In this document: positions 20,032 to 31,109 of the stretch, one piece after another
How positions within the stretch are numbered: the first letter of the stretch is position 1
How the letters are laid out: each line of letters starts with the position of its first letter
DNA from: Phaseolus vulgaris
Taxonomy: Eukaryota; Streptophyta; Magnoliopsida; Fabales; Fabaceae
Length of the DNA: 64,000 nt
Direction: 5' to 3'
Assembly (NCBI RefSeq): GCF_000499845.2
Contig: NC_023756.2
Span: 36,339,880-36,403,879 of the forward strand
Position numbers and translations under genes: made by a program
The notes under the pieces: model-generated
Told to the model about the DNA's origin: nothing
The model's input: the letters and a program-made list of their open reading frames with translations, nothing else
Database searches by the model: none

Positions 20032-21227
20032 TGATCCTGCCGGCAACTCGAACGTGGAGGAATCGCTTCGTAGCACTCTCTGTCCTGTCTACGCGACTGC
20101 GTCTTCTGCAGAATCACCCTCAGAACCTTCTCTTGCTTCTCCAAACGTGACCTGCAAAACACACAGACGGCGCCTCTAGCGGCTGTTTGCACTCCGACGA
20201 TCAAGTTAGTCCACAGAACCACTAAAGATCAGAAAACTAGTAGCGTGTGTGTGTAAAAACTCGCTCTCTATTTTTTCGTCCCCCTTGTCTCCCTCTGATT
20301 CCTTCTCTTATGTCCCTTCCCTGTTTCTGGGCATAACAGAATTCTGTTATGCTTTTCTGGCATGTGTCAGAACCCTGTTATGCTTTTCAGAGACAGTGTA
20401 CCTGCAGAATCAGTAGTGGGAGCGTGAGAGTCTGTGCATGTCTGTGCGTCTCTGCGCTGGGCTGCGCCTGTCTGTACCCTTAATGGTACGGAGTGCACTT
20501 TTTTCTGGACCGCACCCCTCTCAGATGGTGACACGTGGAGGCCTGCAACTCACATCTAACCACACGCGTGTCATTTACTGGAAGGGCTCTAGCGCTTCTC
20601 TTTGTGTGCCTAAGTTACGCCCTTGCGGAGTAACTTAGGATATTTCTCTCATCTGGGTAAGTCGCATACTCTTAGGAGAACGTCGGGTGTGGCTGGTCTA
20701 GGCACACTCACCAAACGTTGCTCTCTGCGTAGGCGACTTACCCTTCACGATGCCACGCACGTAATGGGTTGAGGGAATCACCAATCACTGACTAGTTTCT
20801 TAGTTCCCTCAGGCCACTCTCGTGCATGATTCCCTGAGGTGTGCTCATGCGAGATCCATGCGTAACGCTCTCGCTGGGAACCTCACTCCCAGTTTAACTG
20901 CGTGTAACACGAGACCCCGATGACAATACACCCGATGACTGATCAGTGTTTATTTGCTTCTCGCGTTCTGCCCTCAGACGTTAGTCTGAGAACTGGTCTG
21001 TTGGTGGCCACTTGGCTACTAACCACCGATCACCATTCGGGATGATCTGTCCCCCGACCTCTCTGCCGCCTGATCTGTCGGTGGTCACTTGGTTACTGAT
21101 CACCGATCACCGCTCTTGGCGATCGTCTCCCTGACCTCTCTGCCACCTGGTCCACGTGTCACCCTGCGAGTGGTCCACGTGGTTCTCTGCTGCTGACGTC
21201 ATCGACTACTGATGACCGATCGGATCA
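20032..21227 (-). repeat. Tat-B2 5' LTR
   Basis: 1,196 bases on the minus strand, from CGGATCA (LTR start, right end 21227) to TGATCCTGCC (LTR end, left end 20032). Homologous over its length to 3476-4604. Its right flank GCTGTGCTCCCTTGC is antisense-gene-1 sequence (compare 13350-13365), so B2 was inserted into a Tat-A antisense gene. Confidence 0.88.
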
Positions 21228-22014
21228 GCTGTGCTCCCTTGCACTCTGGGGGAGCCAGTGTGTGGAGACGAACGGGCCAACGACGGGGTCCCTTTCTTTT
21301 ACTTTTACCAGGTGGTGTTCAAGACCATCGGGGTGCGCTTACCCTTCTCCTGGTTCGAGAAGGAACTGCTGACGGAGATTAACGTTGCTCCGGCCCAGTT
21401 ATACCCCAACAGTTGGGCCTTTGTCAAAGCCTTCGATATTCTCTTCGGGTTTCTGGGTTGTGCACCCTCGGTTGACCTCTTTCTTCACTTCTTTGAGGTG
21501 AAGAGGCAGAGACACAACCTCTGGGTAACTCTTAGCAATGTACCCGGAAGAGTTCTCTTCACACCCTTTCAAAGCTCGTTCACTGGGTGGAAAGGCCGGT
21601 TCTTCAAGATCTGCCGTACTGATCTTGTTCCCGACGCTCTGGAAGGGTTTCCGCTGTACTGGGTGAGAGAGGAGAAGGTCCTCAAAGCCAAACCCCTCAA
21701 GAATCTGGCTCCAAGTGATCAAATAGCTTGCCGGATTCTTGCTGAGACGGGAGGTTTTGACTCTGCCACGGTGATCAGCCTGGAGTTCAACGCTGGGACT
21801 CTTGAGAAGTACATATGTAAGAATCACTGCCTTAGAAAACTCGGCCTTCGTTACTTTCTAACTGTGCCTGTTTTTCTTCATGGTGTCTCTAACACGTCTT
21901 TCCCCTGGTGCAGGTTCGAAAATACACCAAGAAAAGAGGGCACGACTTACTCGAGCTCTGCGGGCTGGAAAAGGGGCTTCGCCTTCCTCCAGTGATGACT
22001 CTGATGAGCGCTGA
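21228..22014 (+). pseudogene. Second copy of antisense gene 1, 5' end lost to LTR-B2
   Basis: Nearly identical to the Tat-A1 antisense gene 1 from codon about 61 on (LGEPVCGDERANDG; VFKTIGVRLPFSWFEKE; FLHFFEVKRQRHNLWV). It sits on the plus strand because the surrounding A-type DNA is inverted. The likely intron has the same ends: donor GTAAG at 21817 and acceptor TGCAG to 21913 (97 bases), then a short exon stopping at 22012-22014. The reading frame has no internal stop, so the only clear lesion is loss of the promoter and first 60 or so codons. The first codons of the open frame include LTR-adjacent bases and are not a true start. Confidence 0.78.
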
Positions 22015-22525
22015 GAAACGGCTTGTTCGTGTTTTTGCATGATTTGTAGCGTTTGCTCCGTTTGTACTACTCCCATTGCATTGAACATTGCTTGTAACAA
22101 CAACTTTTCAATGTCATACTTGATTTTTTGTAACGCCACTTTACTTTGCATATGCTTCATGTACTGCGCGCTTTCCTTTCGTCCTGTTCTTCCAGCGGTG
22201 CATGCCTTCACTTGGGCGACGCCTTCTCAGGGGCGACGCCCTTATCTAGGTGGCGCCTTCTTTCTGGGCGACGCCATAACCTAGGCGACGCCTTCTTTCT
22301 TGGTGGCGTCTTCTTTCTGGGCGACGCCATGACCTAGGCGACGCCTTCTTTCTTGGCGACGCCATGGCCTAGGCGGCGCATCACATTACTTCAAACAAGG
22401 AAAGATAAAGGCTGAAAACCAAGGCACTTCTTTTTCTCAAACTGGTTTTTCCTTTTATTAGGGTGACCTCATTAAAAAAACCCCCGAGAGGGAAAAAGAG
22501 CGTCCCCTTCAACTAAATTGTTACT
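22015..22525 (-). mobile_element. Tat-A DNA between pol and antisense gene 1 (inverted)
   Basis: Reverse complement of about 12063-12576: GGCGACGCC repeat units (22215-22375) and the conserved post-pol block with AATAAA-type signal (22455-22513). It ends at TTGTTAC, 12 bases past the position of the pol stop, where an LTR-B end (TGATCCTGCC) is joined. Confidence 0.8.
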
Positions 22526-22670
22526 GATCCTGCCGGCAACTCGAACGTGGACGAATCGCTTCGTAGCACTCTCTGCCCTGTCTTCGCGACTGCGTCCCCT
22601 GCAGAATCACCCTCCGAACTTTCTCTCAGATGTCTTCAAATGTGACTTGCAAAACACACAGACGGCGCCT
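22526..22670 (-). repeat. Tat-B3 3' LTR, last 145 bases only
   Basis: Starts TGATCCTGCCGGCAACTCG as in LTR-B2 and B3, and extends to the U5 block GGCGCCTCTAG, then jumps into gag sequence. It represents the 3' end of a B LTR joined to gag by a deletion. Confidence 0.85.
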
Positions 22671-22671
22671 C

Positions 22672-23096
22672 TAGACAGCGTCTGAACCTCCAGACAGCAT
22701 CATCTGGGTGTGGAACGCCGTCAGATGCGCTTCCGTGTCTTCTACCCCCTTGAACGATGCTTTGACCCCCACCAGGTTGGGAGGCACCATGGTTCCCATG
22801 ATCTCAGGGGAGAATGGCATGGGAAATGCCCTTGGAGGTGAGGGCTGCCTAGACATCCTTTCGTCAACAACGTGCTCCCTCTGCGCCTGCAGCGTCCTTC
22901 TCAACTCTTCGTTGACACGATTCAGCTCATCGTTCCTGCTTTGCGACGCAGCCAACTCCGTTTGCATCCTTTCTTGTTCAACTTTCGACGCTGCAGCGTT
23001 ATCCTGCAGCGTGCGCACCATTTCCAGGACCTGCGCCATTGTCACAGCTCCTTCGTCAGCGGATGGCGCAGGTGATGGTTGTCTGTTTCTAGGCAT
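22672..23096 (-). pseudogene. Tat-B3 gag, first 141 codons
   Basis: ATG at 23096 (MPRNRQPSPAPSADEGAVTM), 77 bases inside the PBS, as in B2. The frame is clean through the helical N-terminus and linker into the gag core (GVEDTEAHLTAFHTQMMLS) and ends abruptly at GSDAV, where it meets the LTR-B tail. At least half of gag and all of pol are missing. It is 1 base longer than B2 in GVED, which shows that B2 carries the frameshift. The upstream 77 bases are leader. Confidence 0.85.
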
Positions 23097-23173
23097 ACTT
23101 CTCTAGCAAGGAAACTGATTAAACTCTGGTAAGCTTTAAAACTGTGGTATATATGGGACAACGATTCACTCGG

Positions 23174-23191
23174 GCCCCACGGTGGGCGCCA
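23174..23191 (-). other. Primer-binding site of Tat-B3 (tRNA-Lys)
   Basis: Reverse complement TGGCGCCCACCGTGGGGC, two bases inside LTR-B3. Confidence 0.9.
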
Positions 23192-23193
23192 AA

Positions 23194-24268
23194 TGATCCT
23201 GCCGGCAACTCGAACGTGGACGAATCGCTTCGTAGCACTCTCTGCCCTGTCTTCGCGACTGCGTCTCCTGCAGAATCACCCTCCGAACTTTCTCTCAAAT
23301 GTCTTCAAATGTGACTTGCAAAACACACAGACGGCGCCTCTAGCGACCGTTTGCACTCCGACGATCAAGTTAGTCCAACAGAACCACCAGAAACTGGAAA
23401 CTAGTAATGTGTGTGTGAGAAACACTTGCACTCTGTTTTTTCTCTCCCCCCACTCTCACCCTGATTCTCTCTTTTATCTCTCTCTCTCTGCTTCTGGGCA
23501 TAACAGAATTCTGTTATGCTTTTCTGGCATGTGTCAGAACCCTGTTATGCTTTTCAGAGAAAGCGTACCTTCAGAATCAGCAATGGGGAGCGTGAGAGTC
23601 TGCGCATGTCTGCGCTTGGCTGCGCCTGTCTGTACCTTTAGTGGTACGGAGTGCTCTTTTGTCTGGACCGCACCCCTCTCAGATGATGACACGTGGAGGC
23701 CTGCAACTCACATCTAACCACACACGTGTCACTTACTGGAAGGGCTCTAGCGCCTCTCTTTGTGTGCCTAAGTTACGCCCTTGTGGAGTAACTTAGGATG
23801 CTTCTCTTATCTGGGTAAATCGCGTACTCTTAGGAAAACGTCGGGTGTGGCTGGTCTAGGCACACTCACCAAACGTTACTCTCTGCGTAGGCGACTTACC
23901 CTTCACGATGCCACGCACGTAATGGGTTGAGGGAATCACCAATCACCGACTGGCTTACTAGTTCCCTCAGGCCACTCTCGTGCATGATTCCTTGAGGTGT
24001 GCTCATGCGAGGTCCATGCGTAACGCTCTCGCTGGGAACCTTAGTCCCAGTTTAACTGCGTGTAACACGAGACCCCGATGACAATACACCCGATGACTGA
24101 TCAGTGTTTATTCGCTTATCGCGCTCTGCCTCCAGGCGCGAGTCTGGGAACTGGTCTGCTGGTGGTCACTTGGCTACTGACCACCGATCACCATTCTGGG
24201 TGATCTATCCCCCGACCTCTCTGCCGCCTGATCTGTCGGTGGTAACTTGGTTACTGACCACCGATCAC
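23194..24268 (-). repeat. Tat-B3 5' LTR, outer end missing
   Basis: Minus-strand LTR-B matching 20032-21110. The outer 100-120 bases are missing: similarity stops at CCACCGATCACC (about 24268) and a different antisense gene follows without a TGATCCGG-type terminus. Confidence 0.85.
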
Positions 24269-25231
24269 CTCTCTTCCCCTCCTCCCTGCGCTCAAACTGC
24301 CACAGAGCCCATCAACCTTCCCTCTCCAGTCCACCAGCTGCCTCCAACTGCCTTACAGCTACCTTCCCCCCCAGCAGGCCAATCACCTGGTCCATCCGCT
24401 CATCCTGCTGGGGGCGCTTCTGCCCAGGCTGGGGGCGCTCCACCACCACTGCTGCCAATCCCTAACACCGCTGCTGAATGTGGTGGGTCTAGCTCGCGCC
24501 CAAGCGCTTCTGGGGCCACCCACGAGAACTTCAGCAGGGTCATCACCCTGGTTCGACAGCTCATAAGCAACCGGGAGCTTGTCGAGTGGAGTGGTGATGA
24601 GGTGGATATGCACCTGGCCAAGCAGGTGGTGCTCTCTCTGGAGTTTTCCACGCAGCATCGCAAGCAACTAGCCCTGGAGAAGAGGGTGAAGGATCTTGAG
24701 CATGACAAGGAGTCACTGCGAAGTGACTTTGAAGCTGCCCAAGGATCTGTGGAGTTGATGCGGGGCATGGTGGAGAAAGCTAGGAGGGAGTACCTAGCGC
24801 AGGTCCAGGAGACCATCAAGACAAAGATCTTGATGGGGGAAGCTGTTAGCTCCTTGGACTGCACGGTGGTGGAGCTTAAGGCCGAGACTTGCTCCCTGCG
24901 CCAACAGAACACTCAGCTATTGGGGGAGCTCGAGTCCGCCAAAGAAACAGCTGCAGCTGGAGAGAAGAGACTCGAGGAGGTGGTGGGCAAACTGTCCGAA
25001 ACTGCCTCCTCCCTTGCTGCCATTACCACCGAGAGGGATGCTGCAGAGGCCTCAAAGCAGAATCTGGAGGCGGAGAATGCTGATTTGATGAATGTGGGTG
25101 CTGATGCCCTTACCGATGGATTCGAGCTAGCACTCGAGCAAATCAGATGCGTTCTCCCGGACCTGGACCTCTCGCAGTTCAGCATCTATCATGAAGTGGT
25201 AGATGGGAAGCTCATCCCTCCTGCCCCTTAG
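24269..25231 (+). pseudogene. Antisense gene of a third Tat type, coiled-coil exon only
   Basis: About 320 codons with a Pro/Ala/Ser-rich first part, then a leucine-rich segment (NFSRVITLVRQLISNRELVE), about 170 residues of Glu/Lys/Ala heptads (QHRKQLALEKRVKDLEHDKE ... AETCSLRQQNTQLLGELESA), and the end EVVDGKLIPPAP. The layout and the VVDGK tail match the second exon of the antisense genes in Tat-A5 and Tat-D, although the sequence is otherwise distinct. The PF04195-type exon is absent: LTR-B3 DNA precedes it, and the open frame before 24269 is translated LTR. It lies opposite to the minus-strand gag fragments around it. Taken alone it could be mistaken for a host coiled-coil protein. Confidence 0.7.
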
Positions 25232-25875
25232 TCCTTTTTCTTCTCTGTAAATTTAGCTTCTGTACAGTTTTTCTTTCTTCGCACTTTGGAATTGTATAAG
25301 ACTTGGCTATGAATGTAAACTCTCAATTTGTATGAGCTTCTTTTGTTGCATAAGTTTCTTCCCTTGTATTTTCTTTGAACTTCACTTCTCTTTATGTGCG
25401 CGACTAACTGTTAGCTAGCTTAGGTTCAGCGCGATCTTGGGCTTTACCTTTCCTTTCGCACACGACTAAGTGTTAACCAGCTTAGGCTTAGCGCGATCTG
25501 CTTCTCTTACTCTTTGCGCACGACTAAGTGTTAACCAGCTTAGGCTTAGCGCGATCTGCTTCTCTTACTCTTTTGCTTCTACTTGATCACGACTGGCTGT
25601 TCCCTCAGCTTGGTGTTTAACAGTCCTCGTGCGCTGCTTTGCACCACTAGCCAATTACTCACGACTCATTAGTGATCGCTCTTTAGTCTTTACTTAGCTT
25701 TCTCTGTCGCTCTAGCGCTAAGTGCATAAAGGACTTTGACATCGATCGCTCAAGGTGATGCCTGGTCTTGGGGAAAGAAAAGTGTTTCTCGCTAACCCCT
25801 TTTACTTTCCCCAAGGTCATCACCCTTTGGCGGGTTGAGTCGCTCATTCCCTGTCTCACGCCTGGGCCTTGTTGG
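25232..25875. other. 3' flank of the third-type antisense gene, with repeats and a hairpin
   Basis: Contains a probable polyadenylation region for the antisense gene (T-rich, 25240-25340), tandem repeats (separate entry) and an inverted repeat: GGTGATG and CTTGGGGAAAG (25754-25777) against CTTTCCCCAAG and CATCACC (25805-25824). At 25876 it joins A4 gag. No coding region supported. Confidence 0.6.
25393..25590. repeat. Tandem repeats, about 60 bases, three units
   Basis: The unit GCGCACGACTAAGTGTTAAC, CAGCTTAGGCTTAGCGCGAT, plus CTGCTTCTCTTACTCTTT occurs twice almost perfectly (25457-25572) and once diverged (25393-25456). A fourth, weaker relative starts near 25580. Tandem repeats in this position are known for Tat elements. 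Confidence 0.85.
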
Positions 25876-26467
25876 ACAGATCGTAGGAGACCGGCGGCGG
25901 GGCCTTGTTGGCTAAGTACTGTTCTCGGAACAATCGCGACAATTGGCGGAAAGATGTGATATGACCCTCTGGGAGGCTAATGAACCAATCCATAGCCATC
26001 CCGGTCAGGGTGCTCATGAAGAGCTTGCACTTGGCGGCATCAGAACCGCCTATCAGGACCATCTGCGTGTGAAATGCAGCAAGGTGTGTCTCTGGGTCCT
26101 CCATTCCGGTGAAGATCACCTTGGGTCCCGCGAATGTGTTCGGGATCGCGGCGTCTAGGATCTCCTGCGAGAAAGGAGTGGAAAACTCTCTTGGTGGGGA
26201 ATGGTTCTCCATCTCGTCATGCCCAGGTCGCCTCGTATCGTTTCTCAGGCCCTGGCGCAACTCCTCATTCACACGGTGGAGCTCTTCGTTCCGCTCATGC
26301 GAGGCGTCAAGGTCTGCCGGCATGCGTTCCTGCTCCATTTTCGAATCCGCCATGTCCTGCTGCAGCCCCCTCATTATTTCCAGGACCTGTTGCATGGATA
26401 GTTCTGCAGGGGCTGCGCGTGCTGTGCTTCGTCTAATGGGGGCCATTGTCACTCCAACCTTCTTCAA
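25876..26467 (-). pseudogene. Tat-A4 gag, N-terminal part
   Basis: From 26467 (MKKVGVTMAPIRRSTARAAP; the shared start is the inner ATG) the frame is open through the helical N-terminus, the core GMEDPETHLAAFHTQMVLIG, and MDWFISLPEGHITSFRQLSR, to VSYDL. There it joins foreign DNA, and a few random codons (SNKAQA) lead to a stop. The extra C after ATGGCC relative to Tat-A1 keeps start and gag in frame, showing A1 to be the mutated one. No zinc finger, protease or pol remain. Confidence 0.85.
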
Positions 26468-26525
26468 CGTTACTGTAACTTGGTAGATTTTCTCGAACTT
26501 GTGATGGGACTGATGTTTTATATCG

Positions 26526-26543
26526 GCCCCACGGTGGGCGCCA
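26526..26543 (-). other. Primer-binding site of Tat-A4 (tRNA-Lys)
   Basis: Reverse complement TGGCGCCCACCGTGGGGC, two bases inside LTR-A4. Confidence 0.9.
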
Positions 26544-26545
26544 AA

Positions 26546-27771
26546 TGTTTCGTCCGGTTGACCGGGACGTCTTCGTGCGCGACCTCAACCGTCAGCTAGG
26601 GACTCCTTCCCACTGGTTGCCTGTGAATTCCTGCAAAAAGAGGACAAAGAGGCGCCCTAGCGGCCGTTTGCACTCCGACGCTCAAGTCAGCAAGCAAGAA
26701 ACACCAAAACTATTCACCTCCGTCTCTGAGCACCGCGTATGGCACTCTGAAGGTGGTTAGAAATAACTGTGTACTGTGTATCTGTGTTCTCTCTCAGGCA
26801 AAAATCTTCCCCAGTCCCTTGTTCGTAACTAATGAAGCACGAGCAAGCAACTAGAGAGCTCTGGTAAATTTGTAGAAAGTTCGAACCCTCTTTCCAACAT
26901 TCTCTGCGCTATTTAAACTACCCAAGTATTTAAAGCGCCTTAAAGCGCTTTTAATCACAAACGTAACGCACTCATTAAAGCGTTAAATTAGAAAACGTAG
27001 CGCATTTAAGACGTTGAAACGCTTGGGAGCCATTATAGTACCTGAATGCTCGAAAGGGAAACTATATTGAATGACTTTTAATTACCTGGCACCTGACTAA
27101 AGGGTGTTTCTATTCTGGTATGACTGTCGTACACGTGGAGGGCCTCACGACGCCATGACCCCATCTGGGGGCGTTTCTGCCCATTTGGGGACGTCTCTAC
27201 GTGTGAGTCCTCCTGCTTGGGAGTGCTACTGCGCTAGGGGTGACTTTTTGGGTGGCAACTCATGCACCCAAGTATCTAGTCACTTACTTTGAGAGCGTCT
27301 CTGCCTTCCTCTTGTACCCTGCACCCGGCTGCCCTGGGCGTGACCTTCCTTTTGAGTCGTATCTGCCCCACAGGCGTCTCTGGGGCGGCATAAGCACTTC
27401 ACGAGTCAGGCTGCCCTTCACTGGTACTATTACTATGGCCTTGAAGCCACCTTTTCCTTCTCTTTATCGCTGCCCCGTGCTATTGGGACCTGAGGCCTTC
27501 CCACGGCGTCGCTCCCTCCATCGTCTTTCCTACCCATGGGTATCGGGGAACCACACCGTGATTGCCTTGCTTTAGCACTGTTTGATCTGGCGACGCCCTG
27601 GTTGGGCGACGCCTTCACCTGGGCGACGCCTTGCCTTGGCGACGCTTCCTCTTGGCAATGCTGGCACTTGGCGTCTCTCCACCTAGGCGACGCCTTGCGT
27701 TGACTTTGACTCTTCAGCTGTTGACTTTGACCTTGATTTATTTAGTCAACGCCCAGATACGGGACGGTACA
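26546..27771 (-). repeat. LTR-A4
   Basis: 1,226-base minus-strand family-A LTR, from TGTTTCGTCC (LTR end, left) to GGACGGTACA (LTR start, right). It is followed by CAAAC (27772-27776), the complement of GTTTG found after the 3' LTR of Tat-A1 (18137-18141). It carries TACCCATGGGTA at 27531-27542 and GGCGACGCC units at 27590-27690. Confidence 0.92.
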
Positions 27772-28640
27772 CAAACCAAGAACACAAGAAGATGACCAAG
27801 GATGCACACTGTCAAAGGTCATCTCAACATTCAAGTGAATACCTTACCAGAGGGAGAAATGGACAAAGACCAGACCACCTCAAGTTCTTCCTACTGGTCT
27901 TCTTAAGAATAAAACAAGTTGTAAATAATTTGGGTTCCCTTTCGGGGTCCAAATAGCATATATAGGTTAGACAAGGTGCCTTTAGCATAATAGGGGCTCT
28001 AGTTATCATCTTAGTCAAACCCTAAGGCTTCCCATTTTTTCCCTTTTTCCATCCTACCCCTTTAGCTTTTCTCCAAGGCTCCTTCGCCTATAAATAAGAG
28101 GTCTACCTAGTGTATATTACATATTGAATTTGAAGAGAAAAGTTACTTTGCACAAATTGTGTGAGGTGTTAGTGAGTTTTGTTTCCTCTTAGCATTTAGG
28201 TCTTATCTTGAGTATTTAAGACCTCTCAAGTGGTGGCCATCAACATTTATCATGGAGTAAAACCACCCTCAAAGTGGTGTGATCCACCTCTCTTCAATCA
28301 CATAAACTTTTCCTTTCTCTTATCTCTTCCATTTTTTTCCATTATTCCATTTATCTTTGTGTTATTATGTTCTTGTTTTCATCCTTTGTCAATTTAGTGT
28401 TCATTATGTTTTTTATTTTCCTTCCATGCTCTTTTACATTTTGCCCTTCATCATTAATCACCATATTCTTGTATTTTTCCTCTGCCCTCTAGAAGTGAAC
28501 CTTCACACTTACTTAACCACTTGGTTATGTCCGTGTCCAGTAGGGATCTTCTTTGGGTTTTCACCATATAATTGCTAAAAATCTCAATCTAAGTAAAGTG
28601 TCACATCTAAAATGAAGCAATCTAAAATCAACTCACATCA
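27772..28640 (+). repeat. Gypsy-E 5' LTR (first bases displaced by LTR-A4)
   Basis: Aligns with 31116-32020 through its whole length; it lacks only the opening TGATA, which is found inverted beside 18142. It ends CACATCA followed by an initiator-Met-type PBS. T-rich U3, TATAAATAAG near 28090 as possible promoter. Confidence 0.85.
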
Positions 28641-28642
28641 TG

Positions 28643-28655
28643 TGGTTATCAGAGC
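28643..28655 (+). other. Primer-binding site of gypsy-E (initiator tRNA-Met type)
   Basis: TGGTTATCAGAGC after CACATCA-TG; one extra T relative to the usual TGGTATCAGAGC. Confidence 0.75.
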
Positions 28656-29607
28656 TTATTTTGTTTTGAGTTGATTTGGCACTTTACTTTTCTTGCACCT
28701 TTAATTCCTTATCTTTACATTCAAGCACCTTTAATCTCTTGCTTTTACATTCAAGCAATTTAAATTCTGCTTTTACATTCTTGTCATTTAAAATTCCTCT
28801 TTTTAATTCATTAGCATTTTAAATTCCGCTTTGGAATTTTATTTTTGTATCATTTATTGTTCTTGCCTCTTTTGTTTTGAGTCTTATGTTCTTTAGTATT
28901 CTAGGAGTCCTTATCTTTTGCTTCTACTTATTTTGCTTTTTAATTGTGAAGATATAAAAGTAACTAGAAATTTGTTTAAGTGAAAGTAGATTTAGTTCCA
29001 AACATAGATTTCAAGTGTTCATTTAATTTGAATCCCAAACTTTTTTGGAAAATTGGAAGTGAATGAAAATGTGCATGACATGACCTATGGACATCTTAAC
29101 TCGATAAACCAAAAACAAGGATAAAAAAGGGACTTTAACGCCAAACACCACCTTCCTTTTTGTCCAAAGTATCTTTCTACAAAAGTGAATTCATTTTATT
29201 TGGAAAATTGATTTCATCATTGTGGAATTTTATCCTTTTGCTTTTACAAGATTCTAGAAAAATTTGAACTTCATTGTTAAAACTTAAGTAAGTGTCTTAG
29301 AGTCTTTTTGTGTGCTTTTTTTGCTTGTCTTCCTTTTAAGTTTTGTCATCATCTCTTTTCCAACTTGGTTTACCTCTCTTTGTTTGAGTTTTTCTTGTTT
29401 GTATTTTAAAAGTTCTTAGTTTTGTTGTGGTTCTTCTAAGATCAACTGATTAGAGCTTTGTCGTTTTTCATTTGAGAGTTTTCAACGTCAAGATAAACCT
29501 TTGTTGAGAGAAATTCCTTTTGAGTGCGAATCTTTTTCTTGAGTGAAACACGTGAGTAAATGTTTAAATTGCTTTTCACTAATTGTTTGTTTTCTTTGTG
29601 CAATAAT
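28656..29607 (+). other. Leader of gypsy-E between PBS and gag
   Basis: AT-rich, about 950 bases, no open frame of note and no repeat. The region corresponds to the untranslated leader of the element. Confidence 0.5.
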
Positions 29608-30660
29608 TATGGCTCATTTGTATTCAGGTAAATCTTCAACTTCGCAATCACCTCACAAGGCACACCTTTTGGAAGAGTTTGAGGATGCCAATAGGAGTTT
29701 GGCCCACAAAGAAGACAAAATGCAGCAACTAGTGGAAAGAATGCAAAGGATAGAGGATGCTCAAGAGATACAAGTTAGAGAAAGAAGATGGGAACCTAGA
29801 AGAACTACTAGAAATTACCTTCACTATGGAAGTAAAAAAGAAGAACATGATTGGCGAATGCATAATTTTGACAAACGACACCATCAACACCAACAAGAAT
29901 CACAATATTCTTTTGATTTTGTAAAGTTACCTAGTTTTAGTGGGTCCAATGACCCTATTTTGTATTTACAATGGGAAGTTAAAGTTGAGCATCTCTTTTA
30001 TGTGTATAAGGTCATCGAGGACCAAAAGGTTAGGTTAGCTTCCCTAGTGTTTTTTAGACTATGCCATCCAATGGTGGCAACAAACTGTAATGGATATTGG
30101 GCTAAACAAGAGGCTAGTCGTGGTCACTTGGAGTGATTTAAAGGTATGCATGCGCGCGATTTGTTCCTCCTCATAGGAAGGAACTCTTGTTGAAGCTCCA
30201 ACGACTTCATCAAGGACCTAGGACAGTAAATAAATATTTTGAAGACTTATAAACAACTTTGACTAAAATTAATATGCATAATTGTGAAGAGTCAAAGATA
30301 ATTAGGTTTGTGAGTGGTTTGAAGAGAGAATTTGAGATGTTGTAGAAGTATATGAGTACTCTTCTTTAAAGAAGTTGGTCCACGTAGCCATCAAGGTGGA
30401 ATCACAAATTTCGAAGAAAACAACTTTCAAAAATACTCATAATGATGCTTTTACAAATCTTCATGGAAGGAATCAAACATAATTTCAACAAAAGCTTCTC
30501 CTTCCAATTTTTCAAAAGAAACCACTACACACCAAAAAGTTTCTCAAGATAACCTTTCTACCTCTACCCCTAAGTAACCCACCAAAACCCCCAATATAAA
30601 ATGTTTTAAATGTTTACGTTTTGGGTCCATCGCTGCCAATTGCCCAACTAAAAGCACTAT
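29608..30660 (+). pseudogene. Gypsy-E gag, heavily decayed
   Basis: From ATG 29608 (MAHLYSGKSSTSQSPHKAHL) an open frame runs to 30136 with a coiled segment (EEFEDANRSLAHKEDKMQQL) and the gag core start DFVKLPSFSGSNDPILYLQW, EVKVEHLFYVYKV, typical of Ty3/gypsy elements with an initiator-Met PBS. After a stop the homology continues in broken frames (VPPHRKELLLKLQRLHQGPR about 30170, then IIRFVSGLKREFEM about 30320), and a knuckle-like C-F-K-C-L-R-F-G-S-I-A-A-N-C at 30606-30650 has S where the conserved H belongs. Pol is absent. The lineage is probably chromovirus, but RT is missing, so this cannot be settled. Confidence 0.8.
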
Positions 30661-31109
30661 GTTGGAAAATATCTGTTAAAGGTTTCCACCTCCCAAGAGG
30701 ATTTCCACCCAAAATTTTTGTCATCCCAAAATATTCTTTCCAAACATGGCCTGTATCTAGAATCCACACATGTGAACTCCCCGAGCTTAAACAACATAAC
30801 TTTGCTTCACCACTCCCAAATATTTTCAGAACTTTTTTGCATCATAAGCACTTGGAGATGGGATCCACTGCTAATGCATCAGTATGGAATACAATAGGGA
30901 AATCTTCCATCACTCTTTTACACATAGAAGGGTGAAGGAATATGGTGAAAACAACTAGGAAGAACAAGTTCCAAATGAGAAGGTTTTTAATTAAGCTAAG
31001 GAGTCCTTTTTATAAAGAAATAATTTTTGAAGCTGCAGAAAAAGGCTTCAAATAGGTTGTGTGATGAAGAGGACAAAAGCATTAAAATTGGTGATTTTAA
31101 ATGCTAGTA
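30661..31109 (+). other. Remnant of gypsy-E internal DNA before the 3' LTR
   Basis: No protease, RT or integrase motifs are recognisable; pol was removed. The last 230 bases are duplicated in inverted form at 18137-18368. Confidence 0.6.

Noticed and set aside
24104..24268. N-terminal part of the long plus-strand frame ending at 25231
   Set aside because: This part is translated LTR-B3 sequence; only codons after about 24269 belong to the antisense gene.
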